DNA from: Streptomyces sp. CB02923 | Lineage (GTDB): Bacteria > Actinomycetota > Actinomycetes > Streptomycetales > Streptomycetaceae | Length of the DNA: 64,000 nt | Reading direction: 5' to 3' | Assembly (NCBI RefSeq): GCF_001905005.1 | Contig: NZ_LWKZ01000023.1 | Coordinates: 806,001 to 870,000, forward strand | Shown here: piece after piece, positions 46,814-54,465 of the stretch | Layout of the letters: the number at the start of each line of letters is the position of its first letter | Position numbering within the stretch: position 1 is the first letter of the stretch | The notes under the pieces: generated by a model | Database searches by the model: none | What the model was told of the DNA's origin: nothing | Seen by the model: the letters and a program-made list of their open reading frames with translations, nothing else | Position numbers and translations under genes: made by a program

Positions 46814-46838
46814 TCGGGCCAAGTTTGACCCCGAAAGC
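46814..46838. promoter_or_regulatory. Inverted repeat upstream of narG, candidate operator
   Basis: TTTCGGG and CCCGAAA, separated by 11 nt, form a dyad centred 77 bp upstream of the narG start. It recalls the TTSGGGAC...GTCCCSAA boxes of DevR/OsdR hypoxia regulators but the spacing is 3 nt longer. Further upstream, leftward TTGAGC (46907-46902) and TATAAC (46881-46876), 20 nt apart, are a possible narG promoter, which would put the dyad in the leader. Confidence 0.35.
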
Positions 46839-47126
46839 GCTCCCCGAACCGCCCCGGTGAACACAATTGGACAGAGTTATACGCAACCTTCCATGTGCTT
46901 TGCTCAACCTGCCGCACGCATATGCGAGAAGCGATTGCTTGTATGACTGGAGATATATACAACGCCGTCGATGCGATTCCGGTGGACGGGGCGGCGACGC
47001 CATCGAGGCCGGTCGTTCGAACGCGAGGTGTGGTGGAGGTAAAAAGCCGTCTTCCGTCGAATGGCGGGGGCCATCCCGACGTGAGCGTGCGGTCCGCTGC
47101 GGCGCTTATTCGATACGGGAAGCACG

Positions 47127-47511
47127 TTCGAGGGCATCCGCCCCGCCCAGTACATGCAGAGCCTGCGTGACTTCCCGGAGCTCGCCGAGGCCATCGAACG
47201 GCACACCCCGGCCTTGACCGAGGCGGAGATCGAGGCCGGTCACCGCGCGCACAGCACAGATGATCCGGCTCACCGAACTGCTGGCCGCCGGTCTCTCCGC
47301 CGACACCGATCGGACGCAGGCCGAGATCGACACCCAGTACCGCGCGCTGGTCCGGATCCGGCCGGCCACCGCCGAGGAATACCGTGCGATCGGGCGCTCC
47401 TGCGTGGACAACGCACACTGGCGCGCGGCGTACGAGTCGATCGCGCCGGGCCTGGCCGCGTACCGGCGCGATGCCATCGAGGTGTACGCCGCGGCACGAT
47501 TGCGGTACTGA
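47127..47511 (+). pseudogene. Frameshifted fragment of a TipAL-like MerR regulator (TipAS domain only)
   Basis: From 47127 the sequence reads FEGIRPAQYMQSLRDFPEL in one frame and, after a net 2-nt deletion near 47230-47259, MIRLTELLAAGLSADTDRT through AAYESIAPGLAAYRRDAIEV in another, ending at the stop at 47509-47511. It aligns throughout with the TipAS part of the intact regulator at 37590-38351 (FEGIRSAQCMKALHGFPEL; MIRLAELLAAGLPADADAV). The DNA-binding and coiled-coil parts are missing. A TTGTAT...ATACAA dyad lies upstream near 46939-46962. It is a relic, probably of a duplication or of a second transferred regulator. Confidence 0.85.
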
Positions 47512-47544
47512 AGCAGGCCACGGGCCCGTCATCGCGGGGGCCAC

Positions 47545-48000
47545 TTACCTCCAGGGGCAGCGGGGGAGGCCGGGAACGGGGTCCTGCTCGGTCCACAGAT
47601 GGTCGGCGGGGATGCTGCCCCAGGCCTTCAGGGTGGGGAACTGAAGGGCTTCGTCGCCCTGCGTGTAGTACCAGACGTTGTTGCCGCCCGGGTGCGGATC
47701 GCCCAGCGTCCAGCATACGAACCAACTGGTGGAGGACTTCAGCCGACCGGTCACCGGCGCCGTGAAGTACGCCCGGCCGTAGAGGTCGCCGGGTTTGTTC
47801 TCGCAGTAGAGGTCCTTGGAGAAGGAGTTGCCGAGGGTGTCCGCGTGGTGCACGCCGTCACGGAGATGACACGTACGCGCGGGCGCGGACGAGGGAGCGG
47901 CGGACGCCGGGACCGTGGTCAGAACGCCGACGCCGGTGAGTGCGACGGCAACCAGGGCCGTACGGAGCCGGGCGGCACGGCGGGGGCCGGGCGGCCTCAT
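47545..48000 (-). CDS. Secreted single-domain SWFVCW/WYYTQGD protein
   Basis: A 151-residue protein; the ATG at 48000 overlaps the upstream stop (ATGA), with GGAG 7 nt upstream. A signal peptide ends near TVPASAAPS (about residue 35). The mature part is one copy of the four-cysteine domain: CHLRDGVHHAD, DLYCENKPGDLYG, STSWFVCWTLGD, VWYYTQGDEA and PGLPRCPW. Two disulfides are likely. The WYYTQGD...W segment followed by P.PGLP.C recalls bacterial SH3b-like folds, but I do not recognise a described family. It is last gene of the desaturase operon. Its closest relative in the window is the protein at 61303-61782. Confidence 0.85.
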   Translation of the reverse strand: MRPPGPRRAARLRTALVAVALTGVGVLTTVPASAAPSSAPARTCHLRDGVHHADTLGNSFSKDLYCENKPGDLYGRAYFTAPVTGRLKSSTSWFVCWTLGDPHPGGNNVWYYTQGDEALQFPTLKAWGSIPADHLWTEQDPVPGLPRCPWR

Positions 48001-48971
48001 CGGCGGTCTCCCGCCGCCTGCTTCAGACCGGGCGAGGTCTTGCCCGGTACGCAGGCCGGCAGTCCGGGGAACGGGTCCACCGTCGTCGTCAGCCGGTAAG
48101 CCGGGATATAGCCCCACCCCTTGCGCTGCGGCCAGTTGAGGATCCTGTCGCCCTGGGTGTAGTACCAGATGCGGTTCTGCCCGGCGTGCAGTTCGCCGGT
48201 CTCCCAGCACACGAACCAGCTCAGGGTGGTGATGAGCTTGCCGACCACCATGGCGTAGTTCTCCGTCTTGGCGTAGACGTCGCCGACGACGTTCTCGCAG
48301 TACAGATCCCGGGTGAAGTTCTTTCCGGTGAAGTCGGTGTGGGAGACGTTACTGCGGAGCTGGCAGATGCCTGAGGGGCGGTGGGCGGCGGCCCGGACAC
48401 CGTGGGTCGCGGCCCGGTCGCCGTGGGAGGCGGCGGGCCCGGCCGGTGACTGCGTCTTCGCCGCTTCGTCCTGCAATGCCCACTGGCACTTGGGTACCCC
48501 CGGAGCCGGATGGGCCCCCGAGTGAACCAGGTTGCCCGGCAGGTAGCCCCAGCCCTTCGCGGAGGGACGGGAGACGATCTCGTCGCCCTGCGTGTAGTAC
48601 CAGAAGCTGTTGCCGGCCGGGGTCGGGTCGCCGGTCTTCCAGCACACGAACCAGCTCCGGGTGGTGAGCATCCTGGCCACGACCGGGCTGTCCGAGAACG
48701 ACTGGAGCCGTACGTCTCCCCGCGTGTTGTCGCAGACGACATCGTGGTCGAACCACGCGCCCGTCCAGTCGACGTGCTGGCTTCCGTCCCGGGTCACACA
48801 CGCGGCGACGCGCGCCGCCGGGCCCACTCGCTCCTCCGGCGGGCGGGCCTGGGCCGCCCCCGGCATGAGGGTCGCGGCGACCAGGAACGCCGCGGCGGCC
48901 AGGGCCGCCCCGACCGCCCCGGACCGGGCTCTTCGCGCGGCCCGTACAGCCGCGACCGGCGAATTCAGCAC
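47997..48971 (-). CDS. Secreted protein with two SWFVCW/WYYTQGD domains
   Basis: Starts at the GTG at 48971 (AAGGAG 9 nt upstream), which overlaps the desaturase stop; 324 residues. A signal peptide ends near GAAQARPPEE. Domain 1 (about 55-160) has CVTRDGSQHVDWTG, VVCDNTRGD, TRSWFVCWKTGD, FWYYTQGDEI and PGVPKCQW. A linker rich in AATHG/ASHGD-like repeats follows. Domain 2 (about 200-305) has CQLRSNVSHTDFTG, LYCENVVGD, TLSWFVCWETGE, IWYYTQGDRI and PGLPAC. Each domain keeps four cysteines. Domain 1 is closest to the protein at 61867-62424. The function is unknown; it is predicted extracellular. Confidence 0.85.
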   Translation of the reverse strand: MLNSPVAAVRAARRARSGAVGAALAAAAFLVAATLMPGAAQARPPEERVGPAARVAACVTRDGSQHVDWTGAWFDHDVVCDNTRGDVRLQSFSDSPVVARMLTTRSWFVCWKTGDPTPAGNSFWYYTQGDEIVSRPSAKGWGYLPGNLVHSGAHPAPGVPKCQWALQDEAAKTQSPAGPAASHGDRAATHGVRAAAHRPSGICQLRSNVSHTDFTGKNFTRDLYCENVVGDVYAKTENYAMVVGKLITTLSWFVCWETGELHAGQNRIWYYTQGDRILNWPQRKGWGYIPAYRLTTTVDPFPGLPACVPGKTSPGLKQAAGDRR

Positions 48972-50026
48972 GAGGTGACGCTCCTTCCGGACCGGTGCCC
49001 CCGGCGGATCGGCGCGGAGACGGCGTGCAGATACGAGGCCACGTCCCGGTACGAGCGCAGGAAGCCGACCTCGTGATAGCGCAGACCGCGCCGGGCGCAG
49101 TATTCCCGCGTCAGTTGCCGGGCCCGGGGCAGGTTCTTCTGCGGCATGGCAGGGAAAAGGTGGTGTTCCACCTGGAAATTGAGGCCACCGTAGAGGAAAT
49201 TCATCAGCGGCGACGGACGGATGTTGCGTGAGGTGAGGACCTGCCGCTCCAGCCAGTCCAGTGACTCCTCCGCGCCGTCCCGGATGTCCATGCCTTTGTG
49301 GTTCGGGGCGAAGAGCAGCCCGAAATACACGCCTTGCACGGCCTGCTGGACGAGGATGAACACCACGGCCTGGGCGGGAGTGAGGACCCAGAACGCCAGG
49401 GAGAGATAGACGACGGCGCGGGTGATGATGAGTGCCGCTTCCACGGCGGGCCGTTCGACCTCGCCGCGACGGATGAGCCGTACGGCATTGCGCTGCATCT
49501 TGAAGAGTTCCTGGACGAGCAGGACGAAGAACAGCACGCTCTGATACCGCACGATGAACCGCTGGCGCCCCCGGCGGGACGGATACTGCTTCAGGTCGAA
49601 GATCGCCGTGCGGCGGCCGATGTCCGGGTCCAGCTCCAGGTGGTTGGGGTGGGCGTGGTGACGGTTGTGGTGGCTCACCCACCAGCCGTAACTCACCCCG
49701 TTGACCAGGTTGGCGTGGATCAGTCCGACGGCTGTCGAGAGTCTTTTGCTGCGGAACATCGCCTTGTGTCCGGCGTCGTGCCACATGAATGCCGACTGCG
49801 CTCCGCAGAAACCCATCCACACCGCGACCGCCGGCTGCCACCACGAGGCGCCCAGTGTGCGGAACGCCGTGAATCCCAGCGCCAGCAAAGCCGTGTTGAA
49901 GGCCAGCTTTCCCACGTAATAGCGCGGCCGGAGTTCGAGCAGCCCTTCGGCCTTCACCTGGTGCAGCAATTCCGCGAACGACGCGGACGGCGCCGGTGGC
50001 GCGGCACTTCCCTGTGGAGCCGTCAT
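48965..50026 (-). CDS. Fatty acid desaturase (acyl-lipid, front-end type)
   Basis: A 353-residue membrane diiron desaturase; GAGGAG lies 7 nt before the ATG at 50026. The three histidine boxes are HDAGHKAMF, HHNRHH and QVEHHLF. The QxxHH form of the last box is typical of front-end and delta-6-like desaturases; no fused cytochrome b5 domain is present. Two hydrophobic pairs span the membrane. It heads the leftward operon with the two SWFVCW proteins, under a SARP-type promoter back to back with that of the biosynthetic operon, so it may put a double bond in the same lipid chain. Confidence 0.92.
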   Translation of the reverse strand: MTAPQGSAAPPAPSASFAELLHQVKAEGLLELRPRYYVGKLAFNTALLALGFTAFRTLGASWWQPAVAVWMGFCGAQSAFMWHDAGHKAMFRSKRLSTAVGLIHANLVNGVSYGWWVSHHNRHHAHPNHLELDPDIGRRTAIFDLKQYPSRRGRQRFIVRYQSVLFFVLLVQELFKMQRNAVRLIRRGEVERPAVEAALIITRAVVYLSLAFWVLTPAQAVVFILVQQAVQGVYFGLLFAPNHKGMDIRDGAEESLDWLERQVLTSRNIRPSPLMNFLYGGLNFQVEHHLFPAMPQKNLPRARQLTREYCARRGLRYHEVGFLRSYRDVASYLHAVSAPIRRGHRSGRSVTSC

Positions 50027-50046
50027 ACGCGATCTCCTCTGTTCCC

Positions 50047-50084
50047 GGCGGGCGTGTTCCGGCGGGCGTGTTCCGGCGGGTGTG
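50047..50084. repeat. 14-bp tandem repeat, 2.7 copies, in the desaturase leader
   Basis: GGCGGGCGTGTTCC occurs at 50047-50060 and 50061-50074, followed by a partial copy to 50084. It lies between the predicted transcription start and the ATG of the desaturase gene. Confidence 0.85.
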
Positions 50085-50091
50085 CGCAGCC

Positions 50092-50135
50092 AGTGTGGCC
50101 GCCGCCGCTGACGGCCCGCTGATGAGCCGCTGACG
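50092..50135 (-). promoter_or_regulatory. SARP-type heptamer array and -10 box of the desaturase operon
   Basis: On the minus strand three heptamers, CGTCAGC (50135-50129), CATCAGC (50124-50118) and CGTCAGC (50113-50107), recur every 11 bp. Nine nucleotides later comes CACACT (50097-50092), a weak -10-like hexamer. Heptameric direct repeats at 11-bp steps just upstream of -10 are the signature of Streptomyces antibiotic regulatory protein (SARP) promoters. The same geometry occurs at 50159-50202 and at 62634-62677. Confidence 0.75.
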
Positions 50136-50158
50136 GCCGGGCCCCGCGTCCGTACGGC

Positions 50159-50202
50159 GGTCAGCGCGCTGTCAGCCGGGTGTCAGACGGGCGTGCCAGG
50201 AT
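50159..50202 (+). promoter_or_regulatory. SARP-type heptamer array and -10 box of the biosynthetic operon
   Basis: Three heptamers, GGTCAGC (50159-50165), TGTCAGC (50170-50176) and TGTCAGA (50181-50187), are spaced exactly 11 bp apart. Nine nucleotides later lies CAGGAT (50197-50202), a plausible -10 box. Transcription would start near 50209, leaving a leader of about 41 nt that includes GGGGGAGG before the ATG at 50250. It is divergent from the desaturase-operon array, 24 bp away. Confidence 0.8.
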
Positions 50203-50249
50203 CCCGCTCATGGGCACGTTCGTCACCGGCCGGGGGAGGTCCGTACGCG

Positions 50250-51908
50250 ATGAATTCCGCCGAACATCTCCGCCCGGCACGGCCGGTACGCACCCCGGCC
50301 GCCGCGCCGCCGCGCAGCTACCCCTCGTACATCGCAGGCCGTGACGCGGATGCCGGGAACGGCGACTGGGTCTACACCGTCAGCTCCCGCTCCCTCCTGG
50401 AGGACGTGTTCGCCAGCGTCGCCCTCAAACGCAGGCTGGAGCGCGACCCCGGCTCCGCCGCGGCCGGCCATCCCTACGTCGTCGGCCGGGTCGCGGTCAC
50501 CTCGCCCGAGGACAACGAGCGGGCGCTGCGCGCGGCCCGCGAGGCCGCCCCCGCCTGGGCCGCGGTCCCCCTGGAGGACCGAATGCGGCTCGGCGCCGCC
50601 TTCCGGGCGCGTCTGTTGCGCCACGAGGAGGAGTTCCTGGGCCTGCTGACGGCCGAAGCGCATCCGCGCGCCCTCGCCCGTTGGGAGCTGAGCTGTCTGC
50701 TACAGACCTACAGCGACGAAACCCTCGCCTGGTGCCGCCAGCAGATGCACACCGAGATCCGGCACGGCGGGCGCCGCCTGATCGTCCGCCGGCAGCCCGA
50801 CGGCGTGGTCTGCCTGAACCCGCCGCAGAACGCCCCGGCTCCCAGCGCCGCGCTCGCCGTCCTCGCCGTGATGGCGGGCAACGCCGTCGTCGTACGGGCC
50901 CCGCGCAGCATCGCGCTGAGCACCCTGTACGTCCTGCGCGACCTGGCCGTACCGCTCCTGGAGGACATGGGCGCCCCGCCCGGCACGCTGAGTGTGGTCT
51001 GCGGCAACCCCCGTTCCACCATGGACCGGTGGCTGGAGAGTCCGTACGTCGACGACATCTTCTACATCGGCGGCTGTACGGAGGGACTGAGCATCGAGCG
51101 GCGGTGCGTGGCAGGCGGCAAGAAACCCGTCCTGGAACTGGCCGGCAACGACACCGTCGTGGTGTGGGCCGACGCCGACCTCGACTGGGCCGCCGAAGCG
51201 GCCTGCGAGGCGTTCTACGGCTCCGGGCAGATCTGCATGGTGCCCAACCGCGTCATCGCCCACCCCGCCGTCGCCGACGACCTGACCGCCCGCATCGCCG
51301 AGAAGGCCCGCGCCGTACGGCCCGGCTACCCCGAGGACGACGGCGTACTGCTGACGCCCGTACGCCGCAGCGAACGGTTCTTCGCGCTGCTCGACCAGGC
51401 CCTCGCCGGGGGCGCCCGCCTCGTGTGCGGCGGCGCACGTACCGAACTGGACGGCACCCGTTCGGCCACCGGCGTCTTCCTGGAACCGACCGTGGTACGG
51501 GCCGACGGCCTGGAGCGGGCCGCGCGCCTGGACGTGGTCCGCGAGGAGACCTTCTTCCCGCTGCTGCCCGTCGTCGTCCCCGGCCCCGCCGGTGACGACC
51601 GCCTCCTCGACGACATGATCCGGTTCGTGAACGGCAACGCCTACGGGCTGCGCAACTCGCTGTGGACCCGCTCGCGGGACATCGCCGACACCTTCGTACG
51701 CCGGGTCACCAACGGCGGCCTGCTCAAGGTCAACGACTCGCACATCGGATTCCTGCCCTACCTGCCCAGCCACGGCGGCACCGGCCTGACCGGCGGCGTC
51801 CACGGCGAGGCCAACTACCCCATGCTCAAGACCTCGCATCTGCAGGGCGTCAGCGTCGGCGCCGGCGTCAGTCCGCTGCGCGCCGTCTTCGGCGACCGGC
51901 GCGGCTGA
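50250..51908 (+). CDS. Aldehyde dehydrogenase superfamily protein (possible acyl reductase)
   Basis: A 552-residue protein, longer than the usual 480-500 because of an N-terminal extension of about 70 residues. The ALDH active site is complete: Glu296 in LELAGND, Cys329 in GSGQICM, the NAD-loop FYIGGCTEG and a C-terminal FLPYLPSHGGTG. It is the first gene of the biosynthetic operon, behind a SARP-type promoter. With a class III aminotransferase two genes on, it could supply or accept a fatty aldehyde: reduction of an acyl thioester to aldehyde for amination is my preferred reading, oxidation of an aldehyde is the alternative. Confidence 0.88.
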   Translation: MNSAEHLRPARPVRTPAAAPPRSYPSYIAGRDADAGNGDWVYTVSSRSLLEDVFASVALKRRLERDPGSAAAGHPYVVGRVAVTSPEDNERALRAAREAAPAWAAVPLEDRMRLGAAFRARLLRHEEEFLGLLTAEAHPRALARWELSCLLQTYSDETLAWCRQQMHTEIRHGGRRLIVRRQPDGVVCLNPPQNAPAPSAALAVLAVMAGNAVVVRAPRSIALSTLYVLRDLAVPLLEDMGAPPGTLSVVCGNPRSTMDRWLESPYVDDIFYIGGCTEGLSIERRCVAGGKKPVLELAGNDTVVVWADADLDWAAEAACEAFYGSGQICMVPNRVIAHPAVADDLTARIAEKARAVRPGYPEDDGVLLTPVRRSERFFALLDQALAGGARLVCGGARTELDGTRSATGVFLEPTVVRADGLERAARLDVVREETFFPLLPVVVPGPAGDDRLLDDMIRFVNGNAYGLRNSLWTRSRDIADTFVRRVTNGGLLKVNDSHIGFLPYLPSHGGTGLTGGVHGEANYPMLKTSHLQGVSVGAGVSPLRAVFGDRRG

Positions 51909-51949
51909 CCCGGCCGCCCTGCCGCGGCACACACCCCGGAGGTGCCACC

Positions 51950-53089
51950 GTGCGCTCCCTCGACCAGGCTCGCGCCGTGTGCGAGCGCTACCATCCCGGC
52001 CTCGGCCAGGCCCTGGAGGCCGTCCCGCCCACCGCCCGGGAAGCCCCCGGCAGCCCCGTCATCGACCTCTTCCGCAAACACGGCGGCGTCTCCCTGCTGG
52101 TGCCCCGGCGGTTCGGCGGCCAGGGAGCGGACCCGGTCGACGGGGTCCGTGTCATGCGCGCCGTCGGCTCCTACTCGCCCTCCCTGGCCGCCGCCGTCGC
52201 CATGCACCACTTCACCGTCGCGATGCTCTACGCCCTCGCCGCGGAGACCGGCCGCCTCACCCCCGCCCAGCTGGCGGTCCTCGGCCGGGTCGTCCCCGAA
52301 CAGCTGCTGCTGGCCTCCGGCTGGGCCGAAGGACGCACCCGGCAGAACATCCTGCTGCCGTCGGTGACCGCCCGCCCCGACGGTGACGGCTACCGCCTCA
52401 ACGGCGGCAAGAAACCCTGCAGCCTCTCCCGCTCCATGGACCTGCTCACCGCGAGCATCGCCGTCGAAGGTCCCGGCGGCGCCTCCGAACTGGCCCTCGC
52501 CCTGATCCCGGCCGGCTCCGAGGGCATCAGCGTGCAGCCGTTCTGGGGCAACGACGTGCTGGCCGGCGCGGAGAGCGACGAAGTCCGCCTGCGGGAGGTG
52601 TACGTACCGCGCGATCTGGTCATCCACACCACCGCCGAGGACCCGCACCGCCTCGACGACCTCCAGCAGGCCGGTTTCGTCTGGTTCGAACTGCTGGTCG
52701 CCGCCGGTTACGCGGGCGCGGCCTCGGCCCTGGCCGGCCGCGTCCTGGAACGCGAACGCGGCAGCGTCGCGGAGCGCTCCGCCCTCGCCGTACGCGTCGA
52801 GTCCTCCTACGCGCTGCTGGAGGGCACCGCCCGCGCCGTACGCGACGGACTCGCCGGGGACGACGCGGTCGCCGCCGTCCTCGTGGCACGCTTCGCCGCC
52901 CAGGAGATGCTCGGCCACGCCGCCGACCTGGCCCTGGAACTCCTCGGCGGCATCGACTTCATCCGCTCCGGCGACAGCGCCCTGCTCGCCCGCTCCGTAC
53001 GGCCGCTGGCCTTCCACCCGCCCTCGCGCACCAGCACCGCCGACGCGCTGGTGGCCTACTTCTGCGGCGCGCCCCTGATCCTGTCCTGA
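51950..53089 (+). CDS. Acyl-CoA dehydrogenase-fold flavoprotein, candidate amine N-hydroxylase
   Basis: The GTG at 51950 has GGAGGTG upstream; 379 residues. N-terminal helical domain (VIDLFRKHGGVSLLVPRRFGG), beta-domain with YRLNGGKKPCSLSRSMD, and C-terminal helices ending with RPLAFHPPSRTS. The family's catalytic glutamate loop of true acyl-CoA dehydrogenases is not evident, and the HPPSRT ending resembles flavin monooxygenases of this fold (DszC and isobutylamine N-hydroxylase type). Beside an aminotransferase it may hydroxylate the new amine. Acyl-chain desaturation is the alternative. No flavin reductase is in the window, so one would have to be supplied from elsewhere. Confidence 0.8.
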   Translation: MRSLDQARAVCERYHPGLGQALEAVPPTAREAPGSPVIDLFRKHGGVSLLVPRRFGGQGADPVDGVRVMRAVGSYSPSLAAAVAMHHFTVAMLYALAAETGRLTPAQLAVLGRVVPEQLLLASGWAEGRTRQNILLPSVTARPDGDGYRLNGGKKPCSLSRSMDLLTASIAVEGPGGASELALALIPAGSEGISVQPFWGNDVLAGAESDEVRLREVYVPRDLVIHTTAEDPHRLDDLQQAGFVWFELLVAAGYAGAASALAGRVLERERGSVAERSALAVRVESSYALLEGTARAVRDGLAGDDAVAAVLVARFAAQEMLGHAADLALELLGGIDFIRSGDSALLARSVRPLAFHPPSRTSTADALVAYFCGAPLILS

Positions 53090-53096
53090 CCGCCCC

Positions 53097-53138
53097 GCGC
53101 CCTTCCGCCCGCGCCCTTCCGCCCGCGCCCTCCCGCCC
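53097..53138. repeat. 14-bp tandem repeat, three copies, between operon genes
   Basis: GCGCCCTTCCGCCC is repeated at 53097-53110 and 53111-53124, with a third copy differing by one base (53125-53138). It fills the 68-nt gap before the aminotransferase gene. Confidence 0.9.
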
Positions 53139-53157
53139 CGGAACCGGAGGCACATCC

Positions 53158-54465
53158 GTGACACCCATGCCCCATCCCGCACCCCCCGGGACGGCCCCTC
53201 CCGCCACCGGGGCGGAGACCCTGCGCCTGTACCGGGCCCACCTCAGCAAGGGCCGGGCCACCCTCGCCGAACTCTTCGGCAGCCATCTGGAGATCTCCTC
53301 CCACGGCGCCTGGCTCACGACCGCCGACGGCGAACGGTTCCTGAACTGCGGCGGCTACGGTGTCTTCTTCACCGGCGCCCGGCACCCGGTCGTCATGGAC
53401 GCGGTACTGCGCCAGCTCCACACCCACCCCACCGCCACCCGCATCCTCCTGGAACCCACCGTCGCCCGCGCCGCCCAGGCCCTGACCGCCGTCACCCCGG
53501 AGGGACTGGACCGGGTGCACTTCGCCCTCTCGGGGTCCGAAGCCGTCGAGACCGGCCTGAAACTGGCGCGGGCCAACGGCCGCCGCCGCACCGTGGCGAT
53601 GCGCGGCGGCTACCACGGCAAGACCCTGGGCGCCCTGTCCGCCACCGCCAAGGACGTGTACCAGGCGCCCTTCCGGCCGCTGATCCCCGACGTGACGCAT
53701 GTGCCCTACGGTGACGCCGCCGCCCTGGAACGGGAACTGGCCGCCCACCCCGGCGAGGTGTGCGTCCTGGTCGAACCCGTTCAGGGAGAGGGCGGCGTCG
53801 TCCTGCCGCCGCCCGGCTATCTGCGCCGGACCGAGGAACTCGTACGGCGTCACGACGGCTTCCTCGTCCTGGACGAGGTACAGACCGGCCTGGGCCGGCT
53901 CGGCCGGTGGTGGGGCGCCTACCTGGAGGGCGTCACCCCCGACGTCCTCCTGGCAGGCAAGGCGCTCGGCGGCGGCATCGTGCCGGTCTCCGCGGCCGTC
54001 GCCACCCGCGAGGCGTTCCGGCCCTTCGACAAGGACCCCTACGTCCACACCGCCACCTTCTCCGGCCAGCCCCTCCTCATGGCCGCCGTACAGGGCACCC
54101 TGCGCGCCATCGAGGAGGAGGACCTGATCACCCGCGCCCGGGAACTCGGCGAGCGGCTGCTGCCGCAGATCCGCGCCGTGGCCGCCCGGACCCTGGGCGG
54201 CCTGGCGGTGGACGTCCGCGGCCGGGGCCTGCTCATCGGCATCGAACTGGCGGAGGCGGGCCTGGCCGGGGAACTGCTGATCGAGCTGTTCAACCACCAC
54301 GTCATCGGCAACCACTCGATGATCGGCAGCTCCGTCGTCCGGTTCACCCCGCCCGCCACCCTCACCGACGAGGAGACCGGTTTCTTCCTCACATCCCTGG
54401 AACAGGCGTGCCGCGCGCTCGTATCGGGCGGCGCGCGCCTGCCGGACGACGGAGAGAGCCCATGA
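53158..54465 (+). CDS. Class III PLP-dependent aminotransferase
   Basis: A 435-residue protein from the GTG at 53158 (GGAGG 9 nt upstream). Fold-type I features: FALSGSEAVETGLKLAR, GGYHGKTLGALS, the carboxyl-binding VEPVQGEGG, LDEVQTGLGRLG with the PLP-binding aspartate D239, and the Schiff-base lysine K268 in LLAGKALGGG. It is close to omega-transaminases acting on terminal amines or beta-amino/diamine compounds. In this operon it would convert a fatty aldehyde or ketone to an amine. Its stop overlaps the next start (ATGA). Confidence 0.92.
   Translation: MTPMPHPAPPGTAPPATGAETLRLYRAHLSKGRATLAELFGSHLEISSHGAWLTTADGERFLNCGGYGVFFTGARHPVVMDAVLRQLHTHPTATRILLEPTVARAAQALTAVTPEGLDRVHFALSGSEAVETGLKLARANGRRRTVAMRGGYHGKTLGALSATAKDVYQAPFRPLIPDVTHVPYGDAAALERELAAHPGEVCVLVEPVQGEGGVVLPPPGYLRRTEELVRRHDGFLVLDEVQTGLGRLGRWWGAYLEGVTPDVLLAGKALGGGIVPVSAAVATREAFRPFDKDPYVHTATFSGQPLLMAAVQGTLRAIEEEDLITRARELGERLLPQIRAVAARTLGGLAVDVRGRGLLIGIELAEAGLAGELLIELFNHHVIGNHSMIGSSVVRFTPPATLTDEETGFFLTSLEQACRALVSGGARLPDDGESP

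Noticed and set aside
46750..47544. Upstream extension of the narG frame by 265 codons
   Set aside because: NarG similarity starts at the GTG at 46749 and the extension crosses the TipAL relic on the other strand; it is non-coding.
48965..48971. Frameshift between the desaturase and the two-domain secreted protein
   Set aside because: The 7-nt overlap is normal operon coupling: the GTG at 48971 has its own AAGGAG and starts a signal peptide.
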